64,000 nt of DNA from Heliocidaris tuberculata (lineage: Eukaryota; Echinodermata; Echinoidea; Camarodonta; Echinometridae): the NCBI GenBank assembly GCA_025618425.1, contig CM046842.1, forward strand, positions 40,396,037-40,460,036, read 5' to 3'. Under the pieces are notes generated by a model. That model did no database searches. It saw only the letters and a program-made list of their open reading frames with translations, and was not told where the DNA came from. Positions 40,683 through 52,069 of this stretch are shown here, one piece after another. The first letter of the stretch is position 1; each line of letters opens with the position of its first letter. The position numbers and the translations under genes were made by a program.

Positions 40683-40732
40683 TAAGTTCCTTGCTTCATT
40701 CAATTCACTACAACCGAGTGTTATAGTGTCTT

Positions 40733-42584
40733 CAGTGTTGTAATCGAGTCGAGTCGAGTCAAGGGGGGGGGGGGGGGGGGGGGGGGTCGAGTCCGAGTCG
40801 GTAAGAGGTCGAGTCACGAGTCAAGTCGAGTCATGAGTGGCTCGAGTCTCGAGTCGAGTCGAGTCATTTTTATCACAGTCGAGTCGAGTCGAGTCGAGTC
40901 AACAGAAATTTTTGAGTCAAGTCGAGTCGAGTCGAGTCAACATGGAGTTTTGTAGTCAAGTCTACAGTTTTAATACTTGTACATGTTCTTGTATTTTATG
41001 TCTGATATGGTAGCCTATTATGACTTCCTGTACCCACGACGGACCCACTAAACATACACAGATATCATGGTTAAACAAATTTGCAGTAACAATCCTACGA
41101 TTCATATGCACACTTAATCATGCAAACCTACATCATTTATATGTATATATATTTAAAATTTATGCATGGTGACACCTACACACCTTAAAATTAACAAAAA
41201 GAGGTGAAAGTTAATTTAGTTTGAGGAGTATTGATGGTCAATGTCTGGGTTATGATTATGAACACTCTGCAAGATAAAACATATATACAAATTTTAAGAG
41301 AAGAAAATATTTTTAATGTACTGTACATACATTTATCACAATACATTCACTGATTGTTGATGATATGTAAATGATAGATGTAGATGTAGCCATAATCTTG
41401 ATCATGAATATGTACATGTGGCTGCATCATGTGTTGTACAGTAGATACTTGTATGCCCATGCTGCTGATAGTCTGGGACCTCAGACTTATCACGTATATA
41501 CAACCAAATTTCATTTGTATGATTACCTCGCATTACTGTTTTTCAAATTTTGAAATTCTTCAAATACTCGGATAGAATCATCTAGCACCAAAATTTCATC
41601 TGGCATCCCCCCCCCCCCCCCAACACAGCATGTCAAGACTGCAAGTAGGTACTACCTAGTATAAACAGTCTTGATGTAGACTAGAAACATGCAGTTTCAA
41701 TGGGTACATGCAGTATCACTAATCTTGAACCCTTTCAGGACAGAAATTATTTAAGGGCTAAATTGATCACATTTTGTTCTTCAAATTGGCAACAATAATA
41801 TTTCTATAGTGCTACATGATTCTAATAAGGTGTAATGTGTTTTTTAACATACATGGTTAGGAATTTTGTCGAAAAGTTGAACCAAAAAAATGCCAATTGT
41901 GATGAAAAAACAATGATTTTGAACCTCTCAATGTGTTGCCAATTTAAGGATTTTAAAGCTTATTGGCGTTTTCGAAATTCCTGGCATCAAATGCAGTGTG
42001 GTCATGCAACAAAAAATGGACATAGTGAGTGCATAAATGTTTGCTCTTTCTGCTCATGCAGCTGGTTATTTTTTAGAGCTCTGAATCAAAAGTTATTGAG
42101 CGAAACCACAAAATGTGGTCAATTGTCTTGAATGGGCATAGGTACATGTACCTACATGTAGCTCCATGTAGGTAAGAGGATGTATCTTGATGGGTTACAA
42201 AACGTACAAAGAGATGGTGCTCAATGGGTGAGGACGGTGGGGGGCATGGAGGGGGGTTGTGGTCATGTGAGACCTGCTATCCTGTACTGTACTACTGTAG
42301 TACACTACACAAGAGCTATACTTATATTCTTATTATATACTAGGCTATCTGTGGGGTACAGTATGGGGATTTTGGGTGTACTTAAATAATCGAGTCATGT
42401 CGAGTCGAGTCAAGTATGTTGAGTCGAGTCGAGTCAACAAGCATGTCGAGTCCGAGTCGTGGTCGAGTCGAGTCGGCTAGTAGTCGAGTCACAAGTCGAG
42501 TCGAGTCTTTATAGTTGAAGCTCGAGTCGAGTCGAGTCGAGTCGTAGAAGGGGGCTCAAATCGAGTCGAGTCATTACAGCACTG
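40733..42584. mobile_element. hAT-like element with GAGTC arrays
   Basis: Ends CAGTGTTGTAATCGAGTCGA and, reversed, CAGTGCTGTAATGACTCGA. Dense GTCGA/GAGTC arrays fill 40745-40960 and 42389-42575, interrupted by a long G run at 40764-40786. The interior is AT-rich and non-coding. Flanking octamers AGTGTCTT and TTGATCTT match poorly, so the target duplication has decayed or the termini are off by a few bases. Same design as 32456-34147. Confidence 0.75.
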
Positions 42585-42959
42585 TTGATCTTATATCATT
42601 CATGCGTTTATGATTTACAGATTTAACCCTTTGCCTACGGGAACCGGGTTGTCCTTGTATTAAGCCTATAGACGGAAATTAGAGAATTCACTAGTCATCG
42701 GGTTAATTCAATGATGCCATTTTTAAAAGCTTCACATTTTATTTTTTCGACCCTTGCCCTTTGACCGTATATCATATAGATAAGGGGTTGTATTGTATTT
42801 AGATTATTACAAAGTCCGGTCCGAACCAAAGTAATGTGATCTAATCAATGTTTGTCCAAATTTCATTGAAGACAGTTCAATCATTATTGAATTTTTATGC
42901 AACCCAGCACTTGCAAAGAATATTTGGAAAATTGCACTAATCATTATGCCCTGAACTAT

Positions 42960-43060
42960 AAGCAGTGGCGTAACCCATGTAAGGGGGGGGGGGGGGTACG
43001 TGCCCCAGGCGGCACTTGAAGGGGGGGGGGGGGAGGGCTAAAAACGCAAAAGAGAAAAAA
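42960..43060. repeat. Solitary hAT-type end with G runs
   Basis: CAGTGGCGTAACCC at 42964 followed by two G runs (42983-42996, 43021-43032). It looks like one end of a CAGTGGCG-type MITE; no partner end was found. Confidence 0.5.
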
Positions 43061-43309
43061 GAGTAAGGGGGGAAAAGGAAGAAATAACGATTTTCAATGT
43101 GAAAAGAGACTCTAAATAACGCTTGGTTGCTGTCCTCCTACGCGATTATTTGAAATTGTGTTTTTGAGGGTTGAAAATGGATGAAAACATTCGAATTCAA
43201 GGAGGCACACTGCAAACGGGAAGGGTAATTGGTTCACATAAAAAGTAATTAAATTCTTTGGTTGCTCCTGGCTCCGATCGCTTCCACATTCATTCTCCAA
43301 TGTAGTGGA

Positions 43310-43440
43310 GTGCATTTGTGGTTTGACCCCAAAAAAATTGCAACAAAAGGTTTTTAAGTTGTTTTTTGTAGTATTTGATGTGCTTAATCACATACTAAAA
43401 GTCTACCAAAATCTGACAATGGGAAAGGCATAAAATTTGC
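43310..43440 (+). repeat. Long inverted repeat, left arm
   Basis: From GAGTGCATTTGTGG through ATTGCAACAAAAGG and CTAAAAGTCTACCAAAATCT to GGGAAAGGCATAAA. It is repeated in reverse at 49057-49190 with about 90% similarity by eye. The arms bracket 5.6 kb with a Gypsy-type pol relic and a tandem duplication. Confidence 0.85.
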
Positions 43441-44039
43441 ATAAATTATGCAAATTAGGTCCTTGAAAGTGACATGAAGAAAAATTTAGATTTTAGACAA
43501 TAATTTTCCATCAAAACATACATCTTAATTCACAGAGACTTTCTTTAAAGTGAACAGATAAAAATGGACAGCAAAAATGATCAAAAGTGCAAGGACAATC
43601 CTTCTAATTTGCATATTTTATGCAAATTATGAAACAAAATTTCTGCTATCCTCTCAAGGATTATGATATTTTTTGAAAAGTTTATGTTAAAATTACCTTT
43701 AAAAAGTACAATTTGATATAAACAAATATAGTTATTGTTATACAAGTGTTAAAAATCTATATGTTGGCCTTTTTTTTTCATAATGATTTTTAAATGAAAT
43801 AATATGCAAGATTTCACATCAAATTGCAATGCAAGACAAGCGCCCTCACAAGACAATGATGAGAAATTCTGTGCATCTCAACTACTGAGTATAGTACAGA
43901 AGGTCAACATCTACATTAGATAGTGGAAGAAGGAACATATCCGTGATTTGGTGGCAAATTATGCCTTGTAGTAAGTAATAAATATATATTTTACGGAAAT
44001 ATTACATCAGAAGTTATTATTGGCATGAATTTGACCTCT

Positions 44040-47000
44040 TTGTTGGCGTGACCGTCAAGATTTTGTCTGATGACTATGAAGCCTTGGGTTTTGACCTCTC
44101 CACCCTTACAATAACTTTCCCAGCATCCGCCATGGCTGATACAGGATGCCAGAGATGCCTTGCTGGTATGAAGGTCGCCCGCCGCCTTGGGTTACGTCAT
44201 TCGGACCTCATTCCAGTCACTTTGAGGATGCACACTGATACTAACAGGAGGCATCAAGATCCTTGGAGCTGCCATCCTACGCTTTTCGGACAAAGATGAT
44301 CAGGGCCAGGTCCTTGAAACCAGGCAAATGACCTATATCACTGACAGTTCTGACAAGATCTTCCTCAGTAAAGAAGCTTGCATAGATCTCAGACTCATCT
44401 TCGAAAGCTTTCCCACGATTGATGCTACACAGGAATCACACCATCTGGATACAATGGCAGCTCTACAGGAGGACCCAACTGTAACTTGTCATTGCCCCCG
44501 TCACCAACAGCCTCCACCTCCCCCGACAAAACAACCCTTCCCGGCTACTGAAGCTAATCGCCAGAAGCTGCAGCAATATCTGCTTGACTACTACAAGGTG
44601 AGTGCATTCAACAGATGTGAGCATCAAACCCAGCCTCTCATGGACAGCCCTCCCATGAAAATGATGGTAGATGCGAACGCTGAGCCGGTGGCACATCACA
44701 CTCCAGTACCAGTCCCGCTCCACTGGCGTGATGCTGTGAAGGCTGGGTTAGACCACGATGGCCAGTTGTGTGTCATCGAACCAGTCCCTGTCGGCGAACC
44801 TGTTACCTGGTACCATAGGATGGTCATCTGTGCAAAGAAAAATGGTAAACCACGGCGGACCATTGACTCCCAGGCTCTCAATACTCATGCCACGATTGAT
44901 ATGCATCACACGCCATCACCCTTCCACCAGGCGAGATCGGTTCCTCATGGCAAAAAAAAAAAAAGAAGACTGTCTATGATGCATGGAATGATTACCACAG
45001 CGTACCCCTCCGCAAGGAGAACCGACACCCTGGGGCAGGTACCGTTACAAAACTGCCCCTAAAGGATACATTGCCTCAGGTGACGGCTACACAAGGCAGT
45101 ATGATAAGATTGAGTCACACATCTCCAATAAGACCAAGTGCGTGGATGACGTCCTGCTGTGGGCAGCCACAATAGCAGACAGCTTCTTTCAGGCCGTCCA
45201 GTGGCTTGACACATGTGGCCGCCATGGGATCACCCTAATCCGTGACAAGTTTGTGTTGGGTGCAGACATCGTAGAGTTCGCTGGGTTCGAGATCACCCCT
45301 GACAGTGTTCGTCCATGTCAGAAATAATTGCAGGCAATCCTGGACTTTCCAACGCCCAAGGACATCAAAGACATCCGCTCGTGGTTTCAGCTTTTTAATC
45401 AGGTGTCATATGCATTCAGCGTGGCAGGGAAAATGCTACCCTTTCGGCAGCTCTGGAAGCCAGGCACACCCTACGTATGGGACGAGACTCTCCAGAGTGC
45501 CTTTCAGGAATCCAAAGCTGTCAATGCCAGTTAGATTGAAGAGGGTGTCAAAATCTTTGATCCGCGAAAGCTTACATGTTGGCGCCAGATTGGTCCATTA
45601 GCGGCATTGGCTTTTGGCTCCTGTGTCAAGAATGAACCCTTCTGTTGCGACCCAGGATGGAAGATCACACTTGTTGGAAGCAGATTCATACATCCTGCTG
45701 AATCACGCTATGCTCCAATGGAGGGTGAGGCCCTTGCAGTCGCTGACGCTCTAGATAAGGCAAGATACTTTGTTTTGGGCTGTGGTGACCTCATCATTGC
45801 TGTTAATCACAAGCCCATCTTGAAGATCTTTGCTGACCGCACCCTGGAAGACATCCCTAACCCATGCTTGAGGAACATGAAGGAAAAGACCCTCAGATAC
45901 AGGTTCCGGATGATTCATGTGCCAGATGTCAAGCATCGTGCCACAGACTGCCTCTCACGCCACCCTACTGGGGATCCTGTGCAAACGGTCCTCCCTGATG
46001 ATGTGGCAGACGTTGACTCCAACCCTGTCATCTTGACACACTCCCCAACTCTCATGGCTGACTTACGCACCCCAGCCGCACATGTGGATGCCCTTGAGAA
46101 CAGCGTCTTAGACATGTATCTTCTGCTGTGTCCTCCTTTGCCTCCCTCAGCCTTCAGTCTACGTGAGACAAGGTCCGTACTGCTACGGCCAGCGACAGCA
46201 CCATGCAGAACCTTGTTGACATTGTCGAATCTGGCATACCTGACTTCCAGCAAGAGCTTCCGGAACCCCGCCGCGAATACTTCCAGTTCCGGGATGGCCT
46301 ACATACAGCTGATGTTGTGGTGCTTTACAAGGACCGTGTCGTTATACCCACATCTCTCAGGGAGGAGGTGTTAACCCATCTTCATGCAGACTACCAAGGG
46401 GTCACCTCCATTACTGAAAGGGCTGAAGCATCTACTTTCTGGCCTGGCATCACTCCTGCAATCACAGCCCTTCGTGCTAGGTGTAACCACTGCAATCGGA
46501 TCGCCCCCACGAACTCCAACGCACCACCCACCCCCTTGGCATCTCCAGCTTACCCATTCCAGTGCATTAGTGCAAACTTCTTCCACTAAAAAGCTTGCAA
46601 CTACTTGGTAGTAGTGAACGACCGTTACTCTAACTGGCCGATTGTTGAGAGGTCTTCCCATGGTGCAGATGGACTTATCACTTGTCTACGACGCATCTTT
46701 GTCACCTTTGGTATCCCTGACAAACTGGCTTCCGATGGTGGTCCTGAATTCACGGCTATCGCTACACGACACTTTCTAAGGGACTGGGGTGTGCACCATC
46801 GCATTTCCTCTGTGGCTTTCCCCTATAGCAACTGTCGTGCCGAAGTTGGCGTGAAGACTGTGAAGCGTCTCATCATGGATAACACAAGCCCCACAGGTGC
46901 CCTTGACACTGATTCCTTCCAACGAGCCATGCTTCAGTACAGGAACACTCCAGACAGGGATACCAAGCTCTCCCCGGTGATGTGCATCTTGGTCGCCCAA

Positions 47001-47240
47001 TTCGAGACTTCATTCCCATAACTCCTGGCAGATACAAACCTCATGACACTTGGCGTGAGACCCTCGGAGCTCGGGGGCAGGCACTCAGAAACCGACACAT
47101 GAGAGGTTCCAAACGTTGGTCTGAACACACTAAATGACTTCTGCCACTTGTCCGTATCCAGAACCAGACGGGGCAGCACCCCTTGAAATGGGATAAGACC
47201 GGTGTTGTAGTGGAAGTCCGGAAATTTGACAAATACATGC
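44040..47240 (+). pseudogene. Degraded Gypsy-type pol (protease to integrase)
   Basis: Conceptual segments in order: protease around ADTGCQRCLAG (44130); RT entry blocks with EPVTWYHRMVICAKKNGKPR and AKKNGKPRRTID (44800); the RT catalytic box as CVDD, not YxDD (45143); thumb with FAGFEITPDSVRPCQ (45280); RNase H with MEGEALAVADAL (45718); integrase zinc-binding H...C-x2-C (46380-46495); core with DRYSNWP (46622), ASDGGPEF and [10 protein letters not shown]. Frame changes near 44245, 44950-45060, 45540-45600 and 46200, in-frame stops at 45325 and 46587, and a small deletion in RT make it dead. It belongs to a different Gypsy lineage from 16205-25308. No LTRs are recognisable. Confidence 0.85.
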
Positions 47241-47564
47241 ATACATACATTCCTGTACAGCTTGCCAAGCTATTATATTGTGGGAACAAGACCATCAAAC
47301 AGCTTGGCTACCATTTGGGGGCCATATTGATCGGCAATTTCGGATTAACACACACAAAAAAGGATAATTACAAAATTATATTCAATGTAGTTATTCAGTT
47401 TGCAGCAATTTAACCGCTCTCTGACTGGGGGAGGGGGGGGGGGGGGCTCCGAGCCCCCCCCCTGATCTTGGCCATGACATGACTGATCAACGCAAATCGC
47501 GTAAAGAACACAAATCCATCGTTATTTTTATGTAAATCTTTATTTTTTGCATTTAATATTGTAA

Positions 47565-47866
47565 TTAATAATAATAATAATATTCCGCTTTTATATAGCA
47601 CCTAATACATCGGCAATGTCTCTAAGCGCTTTACAGATATATTATTATCCGGTCATTGGATTCTGGCTTGCCCACACACAATGTATGCACATTCTCCACT
47701 CCCTGGGGAGTATTCCAGCAATGGGCCGTGGCTCTCACATTGCTAAGCAAACAACATTAACTTTCGTATCCCACCGGGTACCCATTTAACACCTGGGTGG
47801 AGAGTGGCAAATGTAGATTAACGTCTTGCCAAAGGATACTAGTGCTGCGGTGGGATTCGAATTGCA
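47565..47866 (-). mobile_element. tRNA-derived SINE, copy 2 (5'-truncated)
   Basis: Reverse-strand relative of 9025-9296. Shared blocks include CACCTGGGTGGAGAGTGGCA, the B-box region (GGGATTCGAA at 47852), GTGCTATATAAAAG and an (ATT)n tail at 47568-47582. The A-box half is missing. It has an additional body segment (AGCCACGGCCCATTGCTGGA) not obvious in copy 1. Confidence 0.82.
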
Positions 47867-48150
47867 AATTTGATGCATTAAAAATTTCCACTGAAAATCA
47901 AGTAAAGAAGTGGCTTGGAGATAAAATTTTAATGCAAGAAGTTCTTTCTAAACCTTAAAAACATTATTACATAAGAAAAAAAATTGAAAGTGATTTCAAT
48001 TCTTATGTATTTCTTTGTTTTTCAACTTTAACTTTTTTATTGTTTTTTAAGTCTGCTGTTTCAGAGTGTTATCTGAACCAATATTCAGTTAGAATAAATA
48101 ATTACAGCTTAAAGAAGAAATTATAGGTGATAAAGAGAGAAACATGAGGA

Positions 48151-49056
48151 AATGCAGTTTCCCATTCGTTTTGTACACAAAACTCAGAAAATCTCCGTTT
48201 TCGGGCTGACATGAGGTCACAAAAGATCACGTGACTCAGTAACGGTATGACCGATTTTTGAAAACTTGGTGTCAAAAGATGCGCAAGACTTGAAAAAAAA
48301 GTCAGAAAGTGGCGTAGCTTGAAATGTAGCGGTTCGAAATGTGCGGCACCAAAATTGCATGGTCATGATGAAAATATAGAGGAATTATGTGTAATTTTTC
48401 GGCTTTGGCGGCCATTTTGTTCGGCCTTCTTGGATTTTGCAATTATGCAATCGTCATTCTATAATTTGACGTAGCTAACTGGATTGCTCGCCCCTGAAAA
48501 CAATGGGGTTAGACACCAAAATTACTCGTCTACGATGAAAAATTAAGGAATTGCACATGTTTTAAGGTATTGGCGGCTATCTTGTGTACAAAACGAATGG
48601 GAAACTGCATTTCCCATTCGTTTTGTACACAAAACTCAGAAAATCTCCGTTTTCGGGCTGACATGAGGTCACAAAAGGTCACGTGACTCAGTAACGGTAT
48701 GACCGATTTTTGAAATCTTGGTGTGTCAAAAGATGCGCAAGACTTGAAAAAAAAGTCAGAAAGAAGCATAGCTTGAAATGTAGCGGTTCGAAATGTGCGG
48801 CACCAAAATTGCATGGTCATGATGAAAATATAGAGGAATTATGTGTAATTTTTCGGCTTTAGCGGCCATTTTGTTCGGCCATCTTGGATTTTGCAATTAT
48901 GCAATCGTCATTCTGTAATTTGACGTAGCTAACTGGATTGCTCGCCCCTGAAAACATGGGGTTAGACACCAAAATTACTCGTCTACGATGAAAAATTAAG
49001 GAATTACACATGTTTTAAGGTATTGGCGGCCATCTTGGACGCCATCTTGAAATTTA
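48151..49056. repeat. 452-bp tandem duplication
   Basis: Copy 1 from about 48155 and copy 2 from about 48607 in the same orientation, offset 452. Landmarks: CCCATTCGTTTTGTACACAA, GGTCACGTGACTCAGTAACG, GGCGGCCATTTTGTTCGGCC, AAAATTACTCGTCTACGATG. They differ by a few percent. At the junction a perfect 21-bp inverted repeat (48584-48604 with 48610-48630, 5-base spacer) is formed because copy 1 ends with the reverse of the start of copy 2. Confidence 0.9.
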
Positions 49057-49190
49057 TGCCTTTCCCGTTGTCAGATTTTGGTAGACTTTTAGTATGTTAT
49101 TAAGCTCATCAAATACTACAAAAAACAATTGAAAAACCTTTTGTTGCAATTTTTTTTGGGGTAAGGCCCTTTTTTTCCATAAATGCACTC
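49057..49190 (-). repeat. Long inverted repeat, right arm
   Basis: Reverse counterpart of 43310-43440, running TTTATGCCTTTCCCGTTGTC to CCATAAATGCACTC. Directly after it, TAAGGTAGCTTAGC at 49195 matches an end of the MITE at 5190-5458. Confidence 0.85.
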
Positions 49191-49194
49191 GCCT

Positions 49195-50560
49195 AAGGTA
49201 GCTTAGCGAAATGTCGTGGTGCATAAGCACGGGGGGGTTTTAAACAAAAGAACGCAAGCGGCCAATCAGCGACAGCGTTTCTCGCTTCCGGGATTTTACC
49301 CCCTGGGGAACGAAGACTCTGCGTCTGACAAATGCGATCCCGTCTCCCGGTGCTGAAAAGCCGCGATTTATTTTTGGTCTTCTCTGGAGACTCGTTAAAA
49401 CGCTATAGCCCCCTCTACGGCTACATTATTGTGTACTTCTTCGTGTTTTTCTCTACGGGGCAAACCACTATTGTTACGGGTCAAGTCTGCGGGACACATT
49501 CATGATGATCCGTTGTATTAAATTTTCTCAATACGTATCTATCTTTTCTTGTATTTATATACTTCGATAAAAACACTTGTAATTAACAATCTAATTGTTT
49601 CGTTCTATCTTACTGGGGACTCTAAAACTAGCATTTACTAAGAGCAGTGAGTCTATCAGTATCGAAATTCTCTGTCTTTTAAAAATATTTTTAATATATA
49701 TTTTCATGGTAGGCTAAAATCAGTATCTGGGCTTTATCGTTTAACGAGGGAATTCAAGACGAACATCGATTTGAATACCGTTTTTCAACATGTTTTCCTC
49801 ATGAAGAGTATTATTGTTTATTCATAAATATTATTTATTTCTTCTTTCATGGTTAAAACAAATATCCGAGAGAGTCTGGATCATTATTACGAGGTTAAAA
49901 GTATTGCGTGCCTTTCAAATATATTGCTCTTATTGACTTCAATTATTTCTGCCCATCACCTTTTTCTGTCAATGACCTCTTCCTAATTGAGCACCCAATT
50001 TCCATCAGAATTTTGTGCAGTAATATATGCGCCCACAAGTATAGAGTGCATGAAATAGTAGGTAAAAGGTTCGAAATTCGAAGGAAATCGTAATTTCTGA
50101 TTGCCTTGCTTCAGTCTTATAATCGCAAATACAGAGGGACAGGGTTACATTCCCCCCCCCCCCCCAACATGATGGTAATTGTCATTATGGTGATGATGAT
50201 GATGTCGGTGATACTAATAATAATAATAAATATTAGTAAGTAGGCAAAAGATTGTTTTTTCTTGTATATGTGATAAGGCTGTGCACTGATGAATATTTCG
50301 GATTATATTGTAGATATTCTTGTTGTCATGGCAATAAAATTTCAAAGTGATTTAGAAGCTCGAAGGGTGGGGGGGGGGGGGGCGGGCTGTAAAGGTTGCG
50401 CCGTGGCTAATTATTTACATACATCAGCCAATCCTTTTCAGTTGTTTATCCATTCCTGAATAGCCTACTGAAGCAGGGAATGATAACATATAAAACGGAG
50501 AGAATGCAGCCCGTTCATCTGTCAGTAGTCGGAAAATTAGTCAACGTAGAGCAGGGCCAG
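49195..50560. other. Non-coding; possible CCAAT-bearing promoter segment
   Basis: 49250-49400 is less AT-rich and holds CCAATCAGCGACAGCG, which resembles a proximal promoter, but I find no exon with matching splice sites beyond it. The rest is AT-rich with a C run at 50153-50165 and a G run at 50369-50382. Confidence 0.3.
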
Positions 50561-50569
50561 GGGGCACAG

Positions 50570-51000
50570 TGCCCTCCCACTTTTTCGAGTACCCCAAAAG
50601 TGCCCTTTTTACATCTGAAAAAATGCCCCCTTCCTCTCTGATAAGTGCCCTTTTTACTACTAAAAGTGCCCCTTTTCCTTTCTAATAAGTGCCCCTTCCC
50701 CTTCTGATAAGTGTTTTTTCCCCTCCTGATAAGTGCCCCTTTTCAAAATCTGATAATTGGCTCCTTATCTCTCTAATAAGTGCCCTTTTCTTCTGATGAT
50801 AAGTACATTTTTACTTCTGATAGGTGCCCCTTTTCCCTTCTAAATAGTGCCAACTTTCCCCTTCTGATAAATGCCCTTTTTACATCTCATAAGCTCCCCT
50901 TTTCCTATCTAATATTGTGCCATTTTCCTCTTCTCATGAGTGCCCCTTTTCACTTCTTATAAGTGCCCCATTCCATCTCTGATAAGCGCCCTTTCCTCTT
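50570..51000. repeat. GTGCCCCTTTTCC minisatellite running into the gap
   Basis: About 17 imperfect copies of a 23-25 base unit (TTCTGATAAGTGCCCCTTTT). It ends at the N run, which probably replaces more of it. Confidence 0.88.
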
Positions 51001-51500
51001 NNNNNNNNNNNNNNNNNNNNNNNNNNNNNNNNNNNNNNNNNNNNNNNNNNNNNNNNNNNNNNNNNNNNNNNNNNNNNNNNNNNNNNNNNNNNNNNNNNNN
51101 NNNNNNNNNNNNNNNNNNNNNNNNNNNNNNNNNNNNNNNNNNNNNNNNNNNNNNNNNNNNNNNNNNNNNNNNNNNNNNNNNNNNNNNNNNNNNNNNNNNN
51201 NNNNNNNNNNNNNNNNNNNNNNNNNNNNNNNNNNNNNNNNNNNNNNNNNNNNNNNNNNNNNNNNNNNNNNNNNNNNNNNNNNNNNNNNNNNNNNNNNNNN
51301 NNNNNNNNNNNNNNNNNNNNNNNNNNNNNNNNNNNNNNNNNNNNNNNNNNNNNNNNNNNNNNNNNNNNNNNNNNNNNNNNNNNNNNNNNNNNNNNNNNNN
51401 NNNNNNNNNNNNNNNNNNNNNNNNNNNNNNNNNNNNNNNNNNNNNNNNNNNNNNNNNNNNNNNNNNNNNNNNNNNNNNNNNNNNNNNNNNNNNNNNNNNN
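51001..51500. other. Assembly gap (500 N)
   Basis: Exactly 500 N, so the true length is unknown. ORFs drawn across it are meaningless. The left flank is a minisatellite and the right flank is related to the palindrome at 62.5-63 kb. Confidence 1.
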
Positions 51501-51640
51501 CATTACGCGCATCAGCTTAGAGCATGCGCAGTAAGAAAGGTCAAATTCAGTAATATATGCATTTATGGTAATGTATTCATCGCTTCAACGTACAGATTCG
51601 GCGAATCAGCGTCGGTAATTTCTAATTGTGGCAGACGTAC
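51501..51640. repeat. Arm fragment related to the 62.7-kb palindrome
   Basis: GCATGCGCAGTAAGAAAGGT, then GTAATGTATTCATCGCTT and a CGGCG block, parallels 62906-62990 (GCATGCGCATTAAGAAAGGT, TAATGTATTCATCACTT). The palindrome centre, if present, would lie toward the gap. Confidence 0.6.
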
Positions 51641-52069
51641 TCGGTCAATGCACTTTAATTGTAATCGATCTCCGAATAAAAATATATCGCTTTGCAAATT
51701 TTAAACAAGTAAATAAAGCTAAAATGTAACCGGACAGACCGAATCAAATCTAATCATGGATACAGTTAATGTAAAAGTAAATGTAAAGTACTTGACACGT
51801 CACCAGTGGCATAAAGTCTCTTTTGTTGTTGATATACTTAATATTGGTAAATATATTCATTTGATATGCATAAAGGATAAATGATAAATAAATGAATAAA
51901 TAAATGAAACATATATGTATAATGAAAAAAACAAAAACAAAAAACCCCTCTTGCAGTGTAGGATTTTTTTTCAGGGATGGTTTTCACAACAGAAAGGATG
52001 ATCTTCATTTGGGGGTGAGGGAATCGGGTCCTTTAGTTAATTGAGGTTTTTCTTTAACTTTTTAGTTAG

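Noticed and set aside
43112..43315. 67-residue minus-strand ORF
   Set aside because: No domain, no splice context, adjacent to transposon termini.
44328..45062. Intact 244-residue retroviral-type protein
   Set aside because: It is one reading-frame segment of a broken pol with several frameshifts and stops; not a gene by itself.
50934..51704. 185-254 residue ORFs across the N gap
   Set aside because: They consist of undetermined residues.
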